Shown here: in pieces, positions 1 through 8,504 of the stretch | Layout: each line of letters starts with the position of its first letter | Numbering within the stretch: the first letter of the stretch is position 1 | IMG/VR virus record: IMGVR_UViG_3300025154_000063 | Location: 1-64,000 of that record | Reading direction: 5' to 3' (one strand) | DNA: 64,000 bases | From: a virus | Program-made: the position numbers and the translations under genes | Notes under the pieces: model-generated | Told to the model about the DNA's origin: nothing | Database searches by the model: none | The model's input: the letters and a program-made list of their open reading frames with translations, nothing else

Positions 1-2
1 AC

Positions 3-539
3 TGTAAAGGTCATACTAATGGTGAGGCAATTCGTTTATCTGTAAGTGCAGAGTATATTAAACAGATTAAGAGAGCTTTACTTGCAATTGAAACTGAATT
101 GGGTACTGACCCAGCAGGGACTTTTACTAATGTAAAGGGTAGACTAGATGCAATTGATGCTGTTAGTCCTGAAAAAACACTTGTTCTTTTAAAGGTTGTG
201 GCAGAGACATCACCACTTATTGTATCCGATGGTGTTATCTCATGGACTGTACCATCTGAGCTAAATGGGGCAGAGCTTATTAATGTCGCCAGCGCTGTGT
301 ATACATCTTCTAGCTCAGGTTTACCAACAGTAGACATCACAAAGAATGGGGCTACAATGTTAGATACATTGTTGACTATTGATATTTCTCCAGACAAAAA
401 TAGTTATCAGGCAGCTACGCCAGCGGTCATTAATGCTTCTACAAAAATTGTAGCAACAGGTGACATTATTTCTGTTAATGTAGATGTTACTGGTACTGGT
501 ACAAAAGGTTTAGACGTTACTTTAACATTGAGTCTATAA
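3..539 (+). CDS. Virion (tail or fibre) protein, C-terminal part
   Basis: The reading frame is open from the first bases, so the 5' end lies outside the window and only about 178 C-terminal residues are seen. The sequence is rich in Ser, Thr, Val and Gly and looks beta-rich, with no enzymatic motif. It ends one base before two collar-domain genes, which fits a tail, baseplate or fibre role. A TTG near 99 could be read as a start, but continuity upstream argues against it. The precise product cannot be named from this fragment. Confidence 0.7.
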   Translation, partial: CKGHTNGEAIRLSVSAEYIKQIKRALLAIETELGTDPAGTFTNVKGRLDAIDAVSPEKTLVLLKVVAETSPLIVSDGVISWTVPSELNGAELINVASAVYTSSSSGLPTVDITKNGATMLDTLLTIDISPDKNSYQAATPAVINASTKIVATGDIISVNVDVTGTGTKGLDVTLTLSL

Positions 540-540
540 T

Positions 541-1425
541 ATGAAATTTATTACTGTTCAACATACTGGTGGGTGGGATGTACCAACAGGGAGCATTGTT
601 CTCTGGTATGGTTTAGCAGCTAATATTCCTGTTGGTTGGGAATTATTTATTGATGCTGATGATGCTTTTGTTATGGGAGCATCTTCTGGTAATAAAAATA
701 CTACTCCTGCAGGTGCAAACACACACACCCACACAACAACAACACCAACAGGAACAGAAGCAAATCACGGACACAGTGCATCTGGTGGTTCTGCTGCTGG
801 TAGTGGTTCTACTAATGTTGCCCCTCAGGCTGGAGACACAGCGGCAGCACCAAGTCACTCACATGCAGCTGGCTCAACATATACTGGAGATAGTGGTAGT
901 CATTCACATACCTTTAGTACTACTTCATCTGCCGATAGTATGCCCCCTTATCACAGATTGTATTGGATAAAGAAAACTTCGACTATACTCCCTATTGGAG
1001 CAATAATCTTTTGGAATGGTACTTCTGCAGCAATTCCTGCTGGATGGAGTCCTTGTGATGGTGGCACTTATAACAGTATTGTAACACCAGACTTGAGGTC
1101 TAAGTTTATTTATAGTGCATCTAGTGAAGACCATGTTGATGATGCTGGTGGGGTTGCTTCCCACCTTCATAGTAATCAAAACACATCTAGTGATGGTAGC
1201 CATTCCCATACTTGGAACTCTAGTATTGCAACTTCTAGTGGAACAACAACCGTAAACAGTGCGTCCGGTGGTTCTGGTACTGATGTTTCTCAGCGTAATC
1301 ATACACATAGTGATAGTGGAAATACAAGTACTGAATCTGCACATGCACACACTGTTCCTGATACTAGCTCTGATGGTGTTCTTCCTCCATACCTAATGTT
1401 TTATTATATTATGAGGACTATATAA
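541..1425 (+). CDS. Tail-collar-like protein with two tandem collar domains
   Basis: The 294-residue protein contains two copies of a domain (about 14-145 and 150-294). Each begins with a PxGSIVLWYG or PIGAIIFWNG strand followed by IPxGW, and each ends with PPYxxxYYI or PPYHRLYWI. Between these are glycine/serine-rich segments with many H-T-H, H-S-H and H-A-H pairs. That is the layout of phage tail-collar or microcystin-dependent-protein domains, where HxH pairs bind metal at fibre tips. The role is probably receptor binding or a tail tip. It starts one base after the upstream stop and overlaps the next gene. Confidence 0.75.
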   Translation: MKFITVQHTGGWDVPTGSIVLWYGLAANIPVGWELFIDADDAFVMGASSGNKNTTPAGANTHTHTTTTPTGTEANHGHSASGGSAAGSGSTNVAPQAGDTAAAPSHSHAAGSTYTGDSGSHSHTFSTTSSADSMPPYHRLYWIKKTSTILPIGAIIFWNGTSAAIPAGWSPCDGGTYNSIVTPDLRSKFIYSASSEDHVDDAGGVASHLHSNQNTSSDGSHSHTWNSSIATSSGTTTVNSASGGSGTDVSQRNHTHSDSGNTSTESAHAHTVPDTSSDGVLPPYLMFYYIMRTI

Positions 1426-1844
1426 TGGCTGAGTTACCTGCTGGTTCAATAATATTATGGGATGGTGGTTCTATACCAAGCGGTTGGGCACTGTGTGATG
1501 GTGCTGGTGGCACACCTAATCTTGTAGATAAATTCATTCGTGGTGCATCAGTGGATGGTGATGTTAATACTGGTGGTGGAGTAGAAACACATACCCATAC
1601 CGGCCCGTCTGCTACAAATACTGTTGCTGAACATGGTCATACTGCTGGGCCTGCTTCCGGTAGCAATAGTCCAGCACTTAATGTGGTTGGTGGTTCTGGT
1701 AGACTTCCTGCTAGTATTCACTCACATAGCTGGTCTGTAGATATTGGTAATGGTGGTGGTCACTCACACACTGTGTCAGCTACTATAGGAACAACAAATA
1801 ATCTTCCTGTTCATGTTAAGCTTTATTATATCATAAAGATTTAA
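1425..1844 (+). CDS. Single-domain tail-collar-like protein
   Basis: The 139-residue protein is a paralogue of one domain of the preceding gene. It opens with PAGSIILWDGG and PSGWALCDG, has repeated HTHT, HGHT and HSHS pairs, and ends with LPVHVKLYYI. The start ATG overlaps the upstream TAA (TAATG), so translation is probably coupled. The likely role is a fibre tip or accessory adhesin. The duplication within and between genes suggests a receptor-binding region under diversification. Confidence 0.72.
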   Translation: MAELPAGSIILWDGGSIPSGWALCDGAGGTPNLVDKFIRGASVDGDVNTGGGVETHTHTGPSATNTVAEHGHTAGPASGSNSPALNVVGGSGRLPASIHSHSWSVDIGNGGGHSHTVSATIGTTNNLPVHVKLYYIIKI

Positions 1845-1854
1845 GGAGTGAGAA

Positions 1855-2184
1855 GTGGAAAAAAGAGAAGTAGAGTTTTTTAAAAAATTTAATGAGACCT
1901 TTTCCATAGAGGGAAAAGAAGCCGAAGAAGTACTAGATGGGTTGGCTAAGATGACAAGAGAACAAGGGAATGCTCTTGATTTCATGGGAGTAATTACCAT
2001 GATGATAGCTCCACATGGCTTATTCAAATATACTGCTTCACCTAATCTTGTACACACGGTTGAAGGCTTGTCAGCAGTGGAAGCTGCTCTCTTAGACCTC
2101 ATGCGTACTGTTAACATTCAAAAAACTAAGGTTCTTCTTGGAACAGAAATGCCCGAAAAGAAACCCGCTAAGAAATCTAAGTAA
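1855..2184 (+). CDS. Hypothetical protein after the fibre genes
   Basis: This 109-residue protein is not recognised. It starts with GTG behind a good AAGGAG site. The N-terminal half is charged (KREVEFFKKF), the middle is hydrophobic and Met-rich (FMGVITMMIAPHG), and the end is lysine-rich (EKKPAKKSK). No membrane segment long enough for an anchor is evident. Its position suggests a minor tail or assembly role, but nothing in the sequence shows this. Confidence 0.6.
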   Translation: MEKREVEFFKKFNETFSIEGKEAEEVLDGLAKMTREQGNALDFMGVITMMIAPHGLFKYTASPNLVHTVEGLSAVEAALLDLMRTVNIQKTKVLLGTEMPEKKPAKKSK

Positions 2185-2204
2185 TAAACAGTACAAGGAA
2201 TAAT

Positions 2205-2780
2205 ATGATAACAAACACTGTTTCAGCAAGATTTATTGATATGTCTGGACAAAAATTTAATAGGTTATTAGTTACTACTTTGTCCGAGGAACGAACCAAG
2301 TCTGGTGGACTCATGTGGAACTGTATATGTGATTGTGGAAATAGTGTTAGGGTTTCTGCCCACGATATAAGGAGTGAACATACTAAATCTTGTGGATGTT
2401 TGAAAACTGATAAGTTGTGTTTACCACCAGAGGAGGCATCCTTTAATGCCTTGTATTACTCCTATAAGACATCTGCTGAAATGCGTAAAGGCACTAAGCA
2501 TAGAAATCTTCCGTTTGATTTAAGTAAAGAATTTTTTAAGAAAATTACTGGTATGAATTGTTTTTACTGTGGTGTAGTACCCGCTAGAATTATACCTACT
2601 AGACAAACAAACGGAATATACCCAAGAAATGGCATTGATAGAGTTGACTCATCAAAGGGTTATGTAGAAAATAATGTTGTTCCTTGTTGTAAACGATGTA
2701 ATGTTGCAAAAAATGACATGAGTATTTTAGAATTCAAAGAGTGGTTGAGTGCTGCTTATAATAATTTAGTAAAGGAATAA
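2205..2780 (+). CDS. HNH homing-type endonuclease
   Basis: The 191-residue protein has an N-terminal CICDCG...SCGC zinc cluster of the kind seen before AP2/HNH phage nucleases (about 40-72). The HNH-like core follows: CFYCG near residue 125, then NGIDRVDSSKGY and CCKRCN at about 145-168. Such proteins are free-standing mobile elements that nick DNA at conserved phage sites. It is inserted between the fibre genes and the endolysin, has a weak ribosome site (AAGGAATAAT), and its stop overlaps the endolysin ATG. Confidence 0.82.
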   Translation: MITNTVSARFIDMSGQKFNRLLVTTLSEERTKSGGLMWNCICDCGNSVRVSAHDIRSEHTKSCGCLKTDKLCLPPEEASFNALYYSYKTSAEMRKGTKHRNLPFDLSKEFFKKITGMNCFYCGVVPARIIPTRQTNGIYPRNGIDRVDSSKGYVENNVVPCCKRCNVAKNDMSILEFKEWLSAAYNNLVKE

Positions 2781-4264
2781 TGGTAATGCAAATTCAAGTG
2801 CCTTTTCGCTCTCAGTTGGGTTTTGGCTCAGACAAGTTTAGAAATGATTGCCTAATCGCATGCCTCTCTATGATACGTGGGGCATATGGTTTTCCTGTTG
2901 AAAATCCAGATGATATTTATAAGCGTCTGGGTATTGTCGGTGATTCTTACTTAAGTGTAAGTGTTGCTTCTATTGACTTACAAAGTATAGGCGTATTGAC
3001 AGATTGGAAATCCTATACAAACTTGGACACACTCAAGGCTGTGCTTACGGAAGGTAAACCCGTCATTGCCTTGGTAAAATATACCCCCCTTGTACAGGCT
3101 GGGTTGACCGAGAGCAAGACGTTCACAGGTATGCACTTCGTTGTTGTGGTTGGTTTTGATGCTACTAACATAATTTATCACGACCCATATATGATAAATG
3201 GTTCATACATCAAAGCTCCATTCAACGTCTTCGATGCCGCATGGTTAGCAGCAGGAACAGACCCGCTGGTTACGAACCCGTCCCGTGGCATCCTCATACC
3301 TCGTGACTCAATAGCTATATTTAAAGCTAAGCTAGCTTCTCAGGGCGACGGTTCTGCAAGATGGGCAAAGGTAAATGTTGATGCTCTTAACATAAGAACA
3401 GCACCAATAGTTGGCTCAGTTATCAGGTCTCTGAAACTGGGCACACAAGTTCGCATTGTCAGCGTTTCCTTAAACTGGGCAAAGATAGACTTCCCACTTG
3501 TTGGTTATTGTTTCTATCCTATGCTTACAGAAATACCAAGTGATGTCTACATTCCGCCACAACCAATCTATACTCATGGAAGGAGAGCTATTGATATATC
3601 TTATTATCAGGAGTTTATTTCTTGGGGTGCTGTTGCTGAGAGTGGTGTTAAGATAGCTTTTATAAAGTGCACTGATGGTGTGGGTCTCTTTGAGGACTCT
3701 AGGTTTCAAGCTAACTATGATAACGCCAAGCGTTCTGGTATGCCACGACTACCATACCACTTTCACTGGACAGAGACAACTCCAGAACAACAGTTTAGGT
3801 TGCTACAAAGAACTGTTGGTGGTGAGTGGGGTGATGAGTTTCCGGCTATGATTGACCTAGAAGATTACAGCTATTCACGTTCAACACTTGGAATAAACAA
3901 TGGCGCTGTGATTACAAAGACTAAGACACAGGTGCAGGATGACCTACTTAAGTTTATGAATTTAATTGAAGCTGATAGTAGTAGTGTTCCTTTGTTATAT
4001 ACTGGGTACACAGACTTTATGCAGTATATCAGTGGAGACAAACGCTTTGATAAATATCCAATTGCTTTTGCTGGTTATCCATACTACAAACTATCCACAA
4101 GAAACTACATCAGTGAATGGGACTTACTTAATTACTCTATTCAGATGCCTTTGATTCCTGAAACATTAAATATGAGCAGGGTAAAATTCTGGCAGTTTAC
4201 AGACCAAGGTAAGGTATATGGTATTAAAGGAAATGTAGACCTTAACATTGAAATTGTCTCATAA
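2780..4264 (+). CDS. Three-domain endolysin: C39-like peptidase, SH3-like, GH25 muramidase
   Basis: The 494-residue protein has an N-terminal papain-like C39-type domain, with Cys near 24 (RNDCLIACL), GMHFVVVVGFD near 117 and HDPY near 135. A bacterial SH3-like wall-binding segment spans about 195-255 (LNIRTAPIVG). The C-terminal GH25 lysozyme fold has AIDISYYQ near 270 and PAMIDLEDY near 355, giving the expected Asp/Asp/Glu cluster. It would cut both peptide and glycan bonds of peptidoglycan. No signal peptide is visible, so release should depend on the holin downstream. Two lytic domains suggest a thick Gram-positive wall. Confidence 0.85.
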   Translation: MVMQIQVPFRSQLGFGSDKFRNDCLIACLSMIRGAYGFPVENPDDIYKRLGIVGDSYLSVSVASIDLQSIGVLTDWKSYTNLDTLKAVLTEGKPVIALVKYTPLVQAGLTESKTFTGMHFVVVVGFDATNIIYHDPYMINGSYIKAPFNVFDAAWLAAGTDPLVTNPSRGILIPRDSIAIFKAKLASQGDGSARWAKVNVDALNIRTAPIVGSVIRSLKLGTQVRIVSVSLNWAKIDFPLVGYCFYPMLTEIPSDVYIPPQPIYTHGRRAIDISYYQEFISWGAVAESGVKIAFIKCTDGVGLFEDSRFQANYDNAKRSGMPRLPYHFHWTETTPEQQFRLLQRTVGGEWGDEFPAMIDLEDYSYSRSTLGINNGAVITKTKTQVQDDLLKFMNLIEADSSSVPLLYTGYTDFMQYISGDKRFDKYPIAFAGYPYYKLSTRNYISEWDLLNYSIQMPLIPETLNMSRVKFWQFTDQGKVYGIKGNVDLNIEIVS

Positions 4265-4332
4265 TTATCTGCCAAAGACCGTCTGAAATCGTTTGAAGTA
4301 AGTGTAAACAAATTAATAATAGAGGTGTCGTT

Positions 4333-4722
4333 ATGGCAGGAGAAACAAACAATGTGACAGGTGAGTTAATACTTGACCTCCTGAAAGAACAAGGATTAAA
4401 AATTGATGGGTTAGCCATATCACAAACTACATTGGTTACAAAGGTAGAACAGCTAGAAAAGAATACTGAAAGTTTAAAAGAAGGACAAAAAGAAATATCT
4501 GAAAAGCTAGAAGGCCCAGCTGGGTTAACTGTAAAGTCTGAATTATTAAAAGCAAGAGTTGATGCAATTTCATCTACATGTGCTGCACGAATTGCTAATC
4601 AACAAAACAAAGATACTAGAGCAAGAGATAATTTAAAATCAATCATAATTCCGATTGTAGTGAGTATAGTTCTGTTTATTATTTACTCAGTTATACCACA
4701 TGTTATTACAATAACACCTTAA
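4333..4722 (+). CDS. Coiled-coil protein with C-terminal membrane segment (XhlA/holin-like)
   Basis: The 129-residue protein has a heptad-rich, charged stretch from about 15 to 60 (VEQLEKNTESLKEGQKEISEKL). A single hydrophobic helix (SIIIPIVVSIVLFIIYSVIP) lies near the C terminus. That layout resembles XhlA-type lysis proteins, which assist holins. It sits between the endolysin and an LL-H-type holin, which supports a lysis role. No sequence motif proves the function. The ribosome site is AGAGGTG, 7 bases before the ATG. Confidence 0.6.
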   Translation: MAGETNNVTGELILDLLKEQGLKIDGLAISQTTLVTKVEQLEKNTESLKEGQKEISEKLEGPAGLTVKSELLKARVDAISSTCAARIANQQNKDTRARDNLKSIIIPIVVSIVLFIIYSVIPHVITITP

Positions 4723-4734
4723 GGAGAAATTACT

Positions 4735-5085
4735 ATGGCAGTTAGATTAGAAGAAGTTGTACAAACAACACAGAGAACCACTGGTTTGCTTCCAGTATTA
4801 ACACAAGCGATTGCAGAAGGTATGTACTTTGATAATAAGTCACAGAAGAATGTGGTTATTGTCAAGAATACTGGTGCTGGTTCAATCAACATCACAATTC
4901 AAACACCCGCAACTCTTGATGGTGATGCAATTGCCGAGCGTGTTGTGGCAGTAGCAGCTGGAGTAACAAAATTAATCGGCCCATTCCATAATGGTATTTA
5001 TGGACAAACAGGCGACCTTGTGTATGTCGACACAGACACATTTGCTGACACCACTTGGGGTGTTATCGCTCTGGGTGCTATCTAA
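4735..5085 (+). CDS. Phage structural/decoration-like protein, copy 1
   Basis: The 116-residue protein is beta-rich and carries the pattern FDN...VIVKNTGAGSINITIQTP...VAAGVTKLIGPF...Y...VYVDTD. It has the feel of small head-decoration or fibre-associated proteins found in many phages, though I cannot name a family. It is about half identical to the next gene, indicating a tandem duplication. Its place inside the lysis cassette is unusual. The ribosome site is AAGGAG, 8 bases before the ATG. Confidence 0.65.
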   Translation: MAVRLEEVVQTTQRTTGLLPVLTQAIAEGMYFDNKSQKNVVIVKNTGAGSINITIQTPATLDGDAIAERVVAVAAGVTKLIGPFHNGIYGQTGDLVYVDTDTFADTTWGVIALGAI

Positions 5086-5119
5086 GATAATAAATAAAAT
5101 ACCATAAGGAGATATTACT

Positions 5120-5473
5120 ATGGCAAGAGAAGCAATTGTTGCTCAATTAACAGCACGTACAGGGCTTGCCCCTACGCTAACCCCTGCAACAGCAGACGGG
5201 TTTTATTTTGATAATGCAAGACAGAACCGTATTATTCAAGTTGAAAATACTGGGGCTGGTTCTATTAATGTTACAATTCAAACACCGGCATTGGTTGATG
5301 GTAACCTGACCGTTTCAGAACGTGTTGTTCCTGTTGCTGCTGGTGTTACCCGCTATATTGGCCCGTTTAGCAACGCTGTGTATGGTCAAGTAGGAAATCT
5401 TGTATATGTTGACACAGATACTCCAGCAGATACAGACTGGGCTGTATTGGGCTTGGGTGCTATTCTAAACTAG
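5120..5473 (+). CDS. Phage structural/decoration-like protein, copy 2
   Basis: The 117-residue protein is a paralogue of the preceding gene. It shares the VENTGAGSINVTIQTP core, the AAGVTRYIGPF turn and a C-terminal VYVDTDTPADTDWAVLGLGAI. It has its own AAGGAG ribosome site. The two copies differ mostly in the N-terminal 40 residues, which could reflect different partners. A virion role is inferred from the fold-like pattern only. Confidence 0.65.
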   Translation: MAREAIVAQLTARTGLAPTLTPATADGFYFDNARQNRIIQVENTGAGSINVTIQTPALVDGNLTVSERVVPVAAGVTRYIGPFSNAVYGQVGNLVYVDTDTPADTDWAVLGLGAILN

Positions 5474-5483
5474 GAGAATTAAT

Positions 5484-5855
5484 ATGGATGAAGTTGTTGG
5501 GTTGGTTTTAACTACACTAATACAGGTGTTAGCACCTCTTGTTCTTACTTTCCTTATTCCATGGATTGTATCACAGTTACGTTTGACAAAGGCTCAAATC
5601 TCTGCAGAGAGTTTTAAAGCCGCTCGTGAGATTGTGGGTACTTTGGTATCTGCAGCCGAGCAGTCTGGGTTAGCTGGTGTATTGTCCTCTATTGGTGAGG
5701 AAAAGAAAGCATGGGTTATGGCAGCAGCCCAAGAAGAGTTTATAAAGCGTGGTATCAAGATTGATATTTGGGCTCTTGAGACCATCATTGAGGCAGCTGT
5801 GTATGACCAAATTACTATGTATAAAGATGAGCTTGCTGAAATCTTTGAAACGTAG
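5484..5855 (+). CDS. Holin, LL-H-like family
   Basis: The 123-residue protein has one long N-terminal hydrophobic segment (VGLVLTTLIQVLAPLVLTFL, about 5-28). An amphipathic, Ala/Glu-rich C-terminal region follows (AREIVGTLVSAAEQ, KKAWVMAAAQEEFIKRG). This matches the LL-H type of phage holin, which permeabilises the membrane so that endolysin can escape. It is the last gene of the lysis block and is followed directly by a strong terminator. Confidence 0.75.
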   Translation: MDEVVGLVLTTLIQVLAPLVLTFLIPWIVSQLRLTKAQISAESFKAAREIVGTLVSAAEQSGLAGVLSSIGEEKKAWVMAAAQEEFIKRGIKIDIWALETIIEAAVYDQITMYKDELAEIFET

Positions 5856-5881
5856 TTAATATTCACTATCTATAAATAATA

Positions 5882-5905
5882 GGGTAGCTTATTGCTACCC
5901 TTTTT
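5882..5905 (+). terminator. Rho-independent terminator after the lysis genes
   Basis: A 7-bp perfect stem (GGGTAGC / GCTACCC) with a 5-base loop is followed by five T. It closes the virion and lysis transcription unit just before the next promoter. Confidence 0.9.
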
Positions 5906-5912
5906 ATTTACC

Positions 5913-5941
5913 TTGACTTATTATCATAAAGGTGGTATAAT
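5913..5941 (+). promoter_or_regulatory. Promoter TTGACT-17-TATAAT
   Basis: TTGACT and TATAAT are spaced by exactly 17 bases, with the TAA extension shared by most promoters in this phage. It reads into the exonuclease gene at 5978. Confidence 0.85.
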
Positions 5942-5977
5942 TAATAGGTAAATAAATTAATCCTTTAAGGAGAGTAT

Positions 5978-6979
5978 ATGGTAGAAGAAGATGATGTAGT
6001 ATTCGATGCTTGTTACAAGGCATATATGTCTGGTGGCAGGGGAAGTGGTTCACAGTTTTGGGATGGGCTTTCTAAGAAGTATGGTGCTTTAAATGGTGAA
6101 GCTTTACGTGCTTGGTTTAAGCGCCAAATGGTAGCAAGAAACATGAAGTTCAAGAGTGCGTTGGATAAAGAACAAGATATGTCAGATAGGAGACCAAATG
6201 TTTTACTGTTTGACATTGAGACATCACCACTAGTTGTCTACTCTTGGGGTTTATATGACCTCCATTTGTCGCCGGAGAATATTATACGTGACTGGCACAT
6301 GATTAGTTGGAGTGCTAAGTGGTTGTTTGATAATGAAACTTTTGGTAGTGTTATGACACCAAAGGAAATGAAGAACGCTGACGACTCAAGACTTGTTAAA
6401 GAAATGTGGGACTTGCTGGAAGAAGCTGATATTGTAATTGCTCATAATGGTAATGGGTTTGACCTAAAGAAATTGAATGCTCGCTTTATTTTAAATGGTC
6501 TAACACCTCCAACACCATATAGGTCGATTGATACTCTTGCAACTGCCCGCTCTGTGTTTGGGTTTACCTCAAAGAGATTGGACTACATTAGTAAGGTTCT
6601 TGGTTTCTCTGGAAAAACACACACGGGTATGAAATTGTGGATGGACTGTATGTCTGGAGACCCAGATGCACTAAAGGAAATGCTTGAATATAACATCAAT
6701 GATGTTTTAATTCTTGAAGAGGTCTACTTAAGAATGCGACCATACATTAAGTCACACCCCAATCTTACTCCTTATTATGCTGACCTAGAAGAGGGTGTTG
6801 AAATTTGCCCGCTGTGTGGTTATGATGAGCTAAAGGTTAAGGGTGAGTATACTACAGATGCTAATGTATTTGAAGCTTTACGCTGTGGTAACTGTGGTGG
6901 CATTGCTCGCAGGGCTACTAGTGAGCTGTCAGCTAAGGTTCGCAAAGGGATGTTGAGACCTACGCCCAACAGAATGTAA
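5978..6979 (+). CDS. RNase H-fold 3'-5' exonuclease with C-terminal zinc ribbon
   Basis: The 333-residue protein has a DnaQ-like exonuclease core: LLFDIETSP (Exo I, about 75-83), IAHNGNGFDLKKLNAR (Exo II, about 153-168) and YNINDVLILEEVY (Exo III, about 245). It ends with two CxxC pairs (CPLCG near 278 and CGNCGG near 306) forming a zinc ribbon. It could act in recombination, DNA end processing or proofreading. It is the first gene behind a strong promoter. The ribosome site is AAGGAG, 7 bases from the ATG. Confidence 0.82.
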   Translation: MVEEDDVVFDACYKAYMSGGRGSGSQFWDGLSKKYGALNGEALRAWFKRQMVARNMKFKSALDKEQDMSDRRPNVLLFDIETSPLVVYSWGLYDLHLSPENIIRDWHMISWSAKWLFDNETFGSVMTPKEMKNADDSRLVKEMWDLLEEADIVIAHNGNGFDLKKLNARFILNGLTPPTPYRSIDTLATARSVFGFTSKRLDYISKVLGFSGKTHTGMKLWMDCMSGDPDALKEMLEYNINDVLILEEVYLRMRPYIKSHPNLTPYYADLEEGVEICPLCGYDELKVKGEYTTDANVFEALRCGNCGGIARRATSELSAKVRKGMLRPTPNRM

Positions 6980-7004
6980 TTAGTAAATAACAAATAGTGT
7001 TAGT

Positions 7005-7073
7005 CCCCATAGACCAAAGTCGCACAAAGTATATGTTTTTAGCGAATTTGAATATATCTATGGGGATTTTTTT
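7005..7073 (+). terminator. Terminator-like hairpin with an unusually long loop
   Basis: CCCCATAGA (7005-7013) pairs with TCTATGGGG (7057-7065) and is followed by A and seven T. The intervening 43 bases are AT-rich, so this may be a terminator with a small internal RNA structure or a short regulatory RNA. Confidence 0.65.
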
Positions 7074-7077
7074 ACCC

Positions 7078-7106
7078 TTGTAATTTAACTAAAAGAATGT
7101 TATAAT
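7078..7106 (+). promoter_or_regulatory. Promoter TTGTAA-17-TATAAT
   Basis: The -10 box is perfect (TATAAT) with 17-base spacing from TTGTAA. It reads into the small gene at 7133 and lies directly after the long-loop terminator. Confidence 0.75.
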
Positions 7107-7132
7107 TAACTTATAACAGCGACGGAGGAAAT

Positions 7133-7396
7133 ATGATAATAGATTACTTTGATAGCCCAGAGGAGCTAGATAATTTTCTTTTAAAGATGAAACCAGATAG
7201 CATGTTAAGAGAAGAAAAGGATGGGTTGTTTCTTGTGTCTGGTGCTAAGGTGATACCAACACAGCATGCACTTATCTTGACAGGGTATGATAACATAACT
7301 CTGGTCAAGCCCAGTGCAATAGGAGCAGAGAAAATCTTGCAGTCAATGACCCCACCTGTGTCGATAGGTTCATTCAAGAAGAGGAAGAGACATTAG
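7133..7396 (+). CDS. Hypothetical protein, 87 residues
   Basis: Not recognised. The protein is acidic at the N terminus (FDSPEELDNFLLKM) and ends with a basic tail (KKRKRH). It has its own promoter and a strong GGAGG site 7 bases before the ATG, and is followed by another promoter, so it is a single-gene unit. It lies between two DNA-processing genes. A role in replication or regulation is possible but unsupported. Confidence 0.65.
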   Translation: MIIDYFDSPEELDNFLLKMKPDSMLREEKDGLFLVSGAKVIPTQHALILTGYDNITLVKPSAIGAEKILQSMTPPVSIGSFKKRKRH

Positions 7397-7399
7397 TAC

Positions 7400-7428
7400 T
7401 TGACTTGAGAATAAAAACATGGTATAAT
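7400..7428 (+). promoter_or_regulatory. Promoter TTGACT-17-TATAAT
   Basis: TTGACT and TATAAT are spaced 17 bases apart, followed by the common TAATGTA extension. It drives the RecB-like nuclease and prim-pol pair. Confidence 0.85.
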
Positions 7429-7463
7429 TAATGTATTAAATCAACCGACACGGAGGAAATATA

Positions 7464-8504
7464 ATGCAGGAAAAGAGTTTCTTAATTCAAAATGCTTGGA
7501 ACAATGTAACACCGAAAGACTGGCCTTATAAGGCTCGTAAACACATGCGTCCATCAGAAATTGGGATGCCTTTTATAGATAGGTGGTGTTCAATGAATGC
7601 TATTCCTATCACTAATCCTTTCACACAGCGGACACTCCGCATCTTTCAAGCTGGCAATGTCATTGAGTACATTGTACTCCGTTCGCTGGCTCTCTCAGGT
7701 CTCTTGCACTCAAGTCAGCAATGGCTGGAGCTTAAGGAAACCCCTGAGCACCTAGGTATGAAGGGTCGTTTGGATGCAACCATTGGTGGGTTCGTTGACT
7801 GGGATGATGCCCGCCGCCGAGTTGATGCTAACTTGGCAGAGTTTGCTCACAGTCTTGATGAAGATGTAATTGCTGCTAAATCCACTGCTATTATTGAAGA
7901 CCTTAAGAAGCGTTTCCCCAAAGGTTTTAAAGAACAAATTATTGTTGAAGTTAAATCCATTAACTCCATGGCTTTTCATAACAGCAAAGGTAACAAGGAC
8001 TCTGATGGTGACTTTAAGGGGTATGACCACAACAAGGCACAGCTATATTCCTATTTGGAAATGGCAAAGACTCGTGTAGGTTTGTTGGTTTATATCAGTA
8101 AAGATGACTTTTGTATGGCAGAAGTTCCTGTTCGCCACGACGACAAAGAAGTTGCTGATGCTTTCTGGCATGACATTCAGGAAATGTCACGACTGTATCG
8201 TGCAGACGAAATGCCAAAGAAAGAGCCGGAAATTTCTTTTAATCAGCGAAACGGTAAGTTTGAAACAAACTGGTCTGTTGGTCGTAGTTTGTACCTGACT
8301 TACTTGTATGGTTATGAATCACAAGATGCTTATGAAAAAAGCTGGCACTACAAACTGTTGGATGTTAACCGTGCTCTTCGACACCTGCGTGTAGAGAAAG
8401 TTAAGAAGGAAGACATTCCGGTTATTGAAGAATGGAAGTTGAATGACTTCGTTAAGTTTGAAGGTGACGGAGGTTCTGAACAGGAGGAAGTAGATGCTGA
8501 ATAG
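7464..8504 (+). CDS. RecB/Cas4-like PD-(D/E)XK exonuclease
   Basis: The 346-residue protein has the three blocks of a RecB-type nuclease: GMKGRLDATI near 95-104 (the GxxD element), IIVEVKSINS near 152-161 (ExK), and a QxxxY-like HNKAQLYSYLEM near 190. It probably degrades or trims DNA ends in replication or recombination. The stop overlaps the prim-pol start by 11 bases, so the two are likely co-translated. The ribosome site is GGAGGAAATATA before the ATG. Confidence 0.8.
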   Translation: MQEKSFLIQNAWNNVTPKDWPYKARKHMRPSEIGMPFIDRWCSMNAIPITNPFTQRTLRIFQAGNVIEYIVLRSLALSGLLHSSQQWLELKETPEHLGMKGRLDATIGGFVDWDDARRRVDANLAEFAHSLDEDVIAAKSTAIIEDLKKRFPKGFKEQIIVEVKSINSMAFHNSKGNKDSDGDFKGYDHNKAQLYSYLEMAKTRVGLLVYISKDDFCMAEVPVRHDDKEVADAFWHDIQEMSRLYRADEMPKKEPEISFNQRNGKFETNWSVGRSLYLTYLYGYESQDAYEKSWHYKLLDVNRALRHLRVEKVKKEDIPVIEEWKLNDFVKFEGDGGSEQEEVDAE

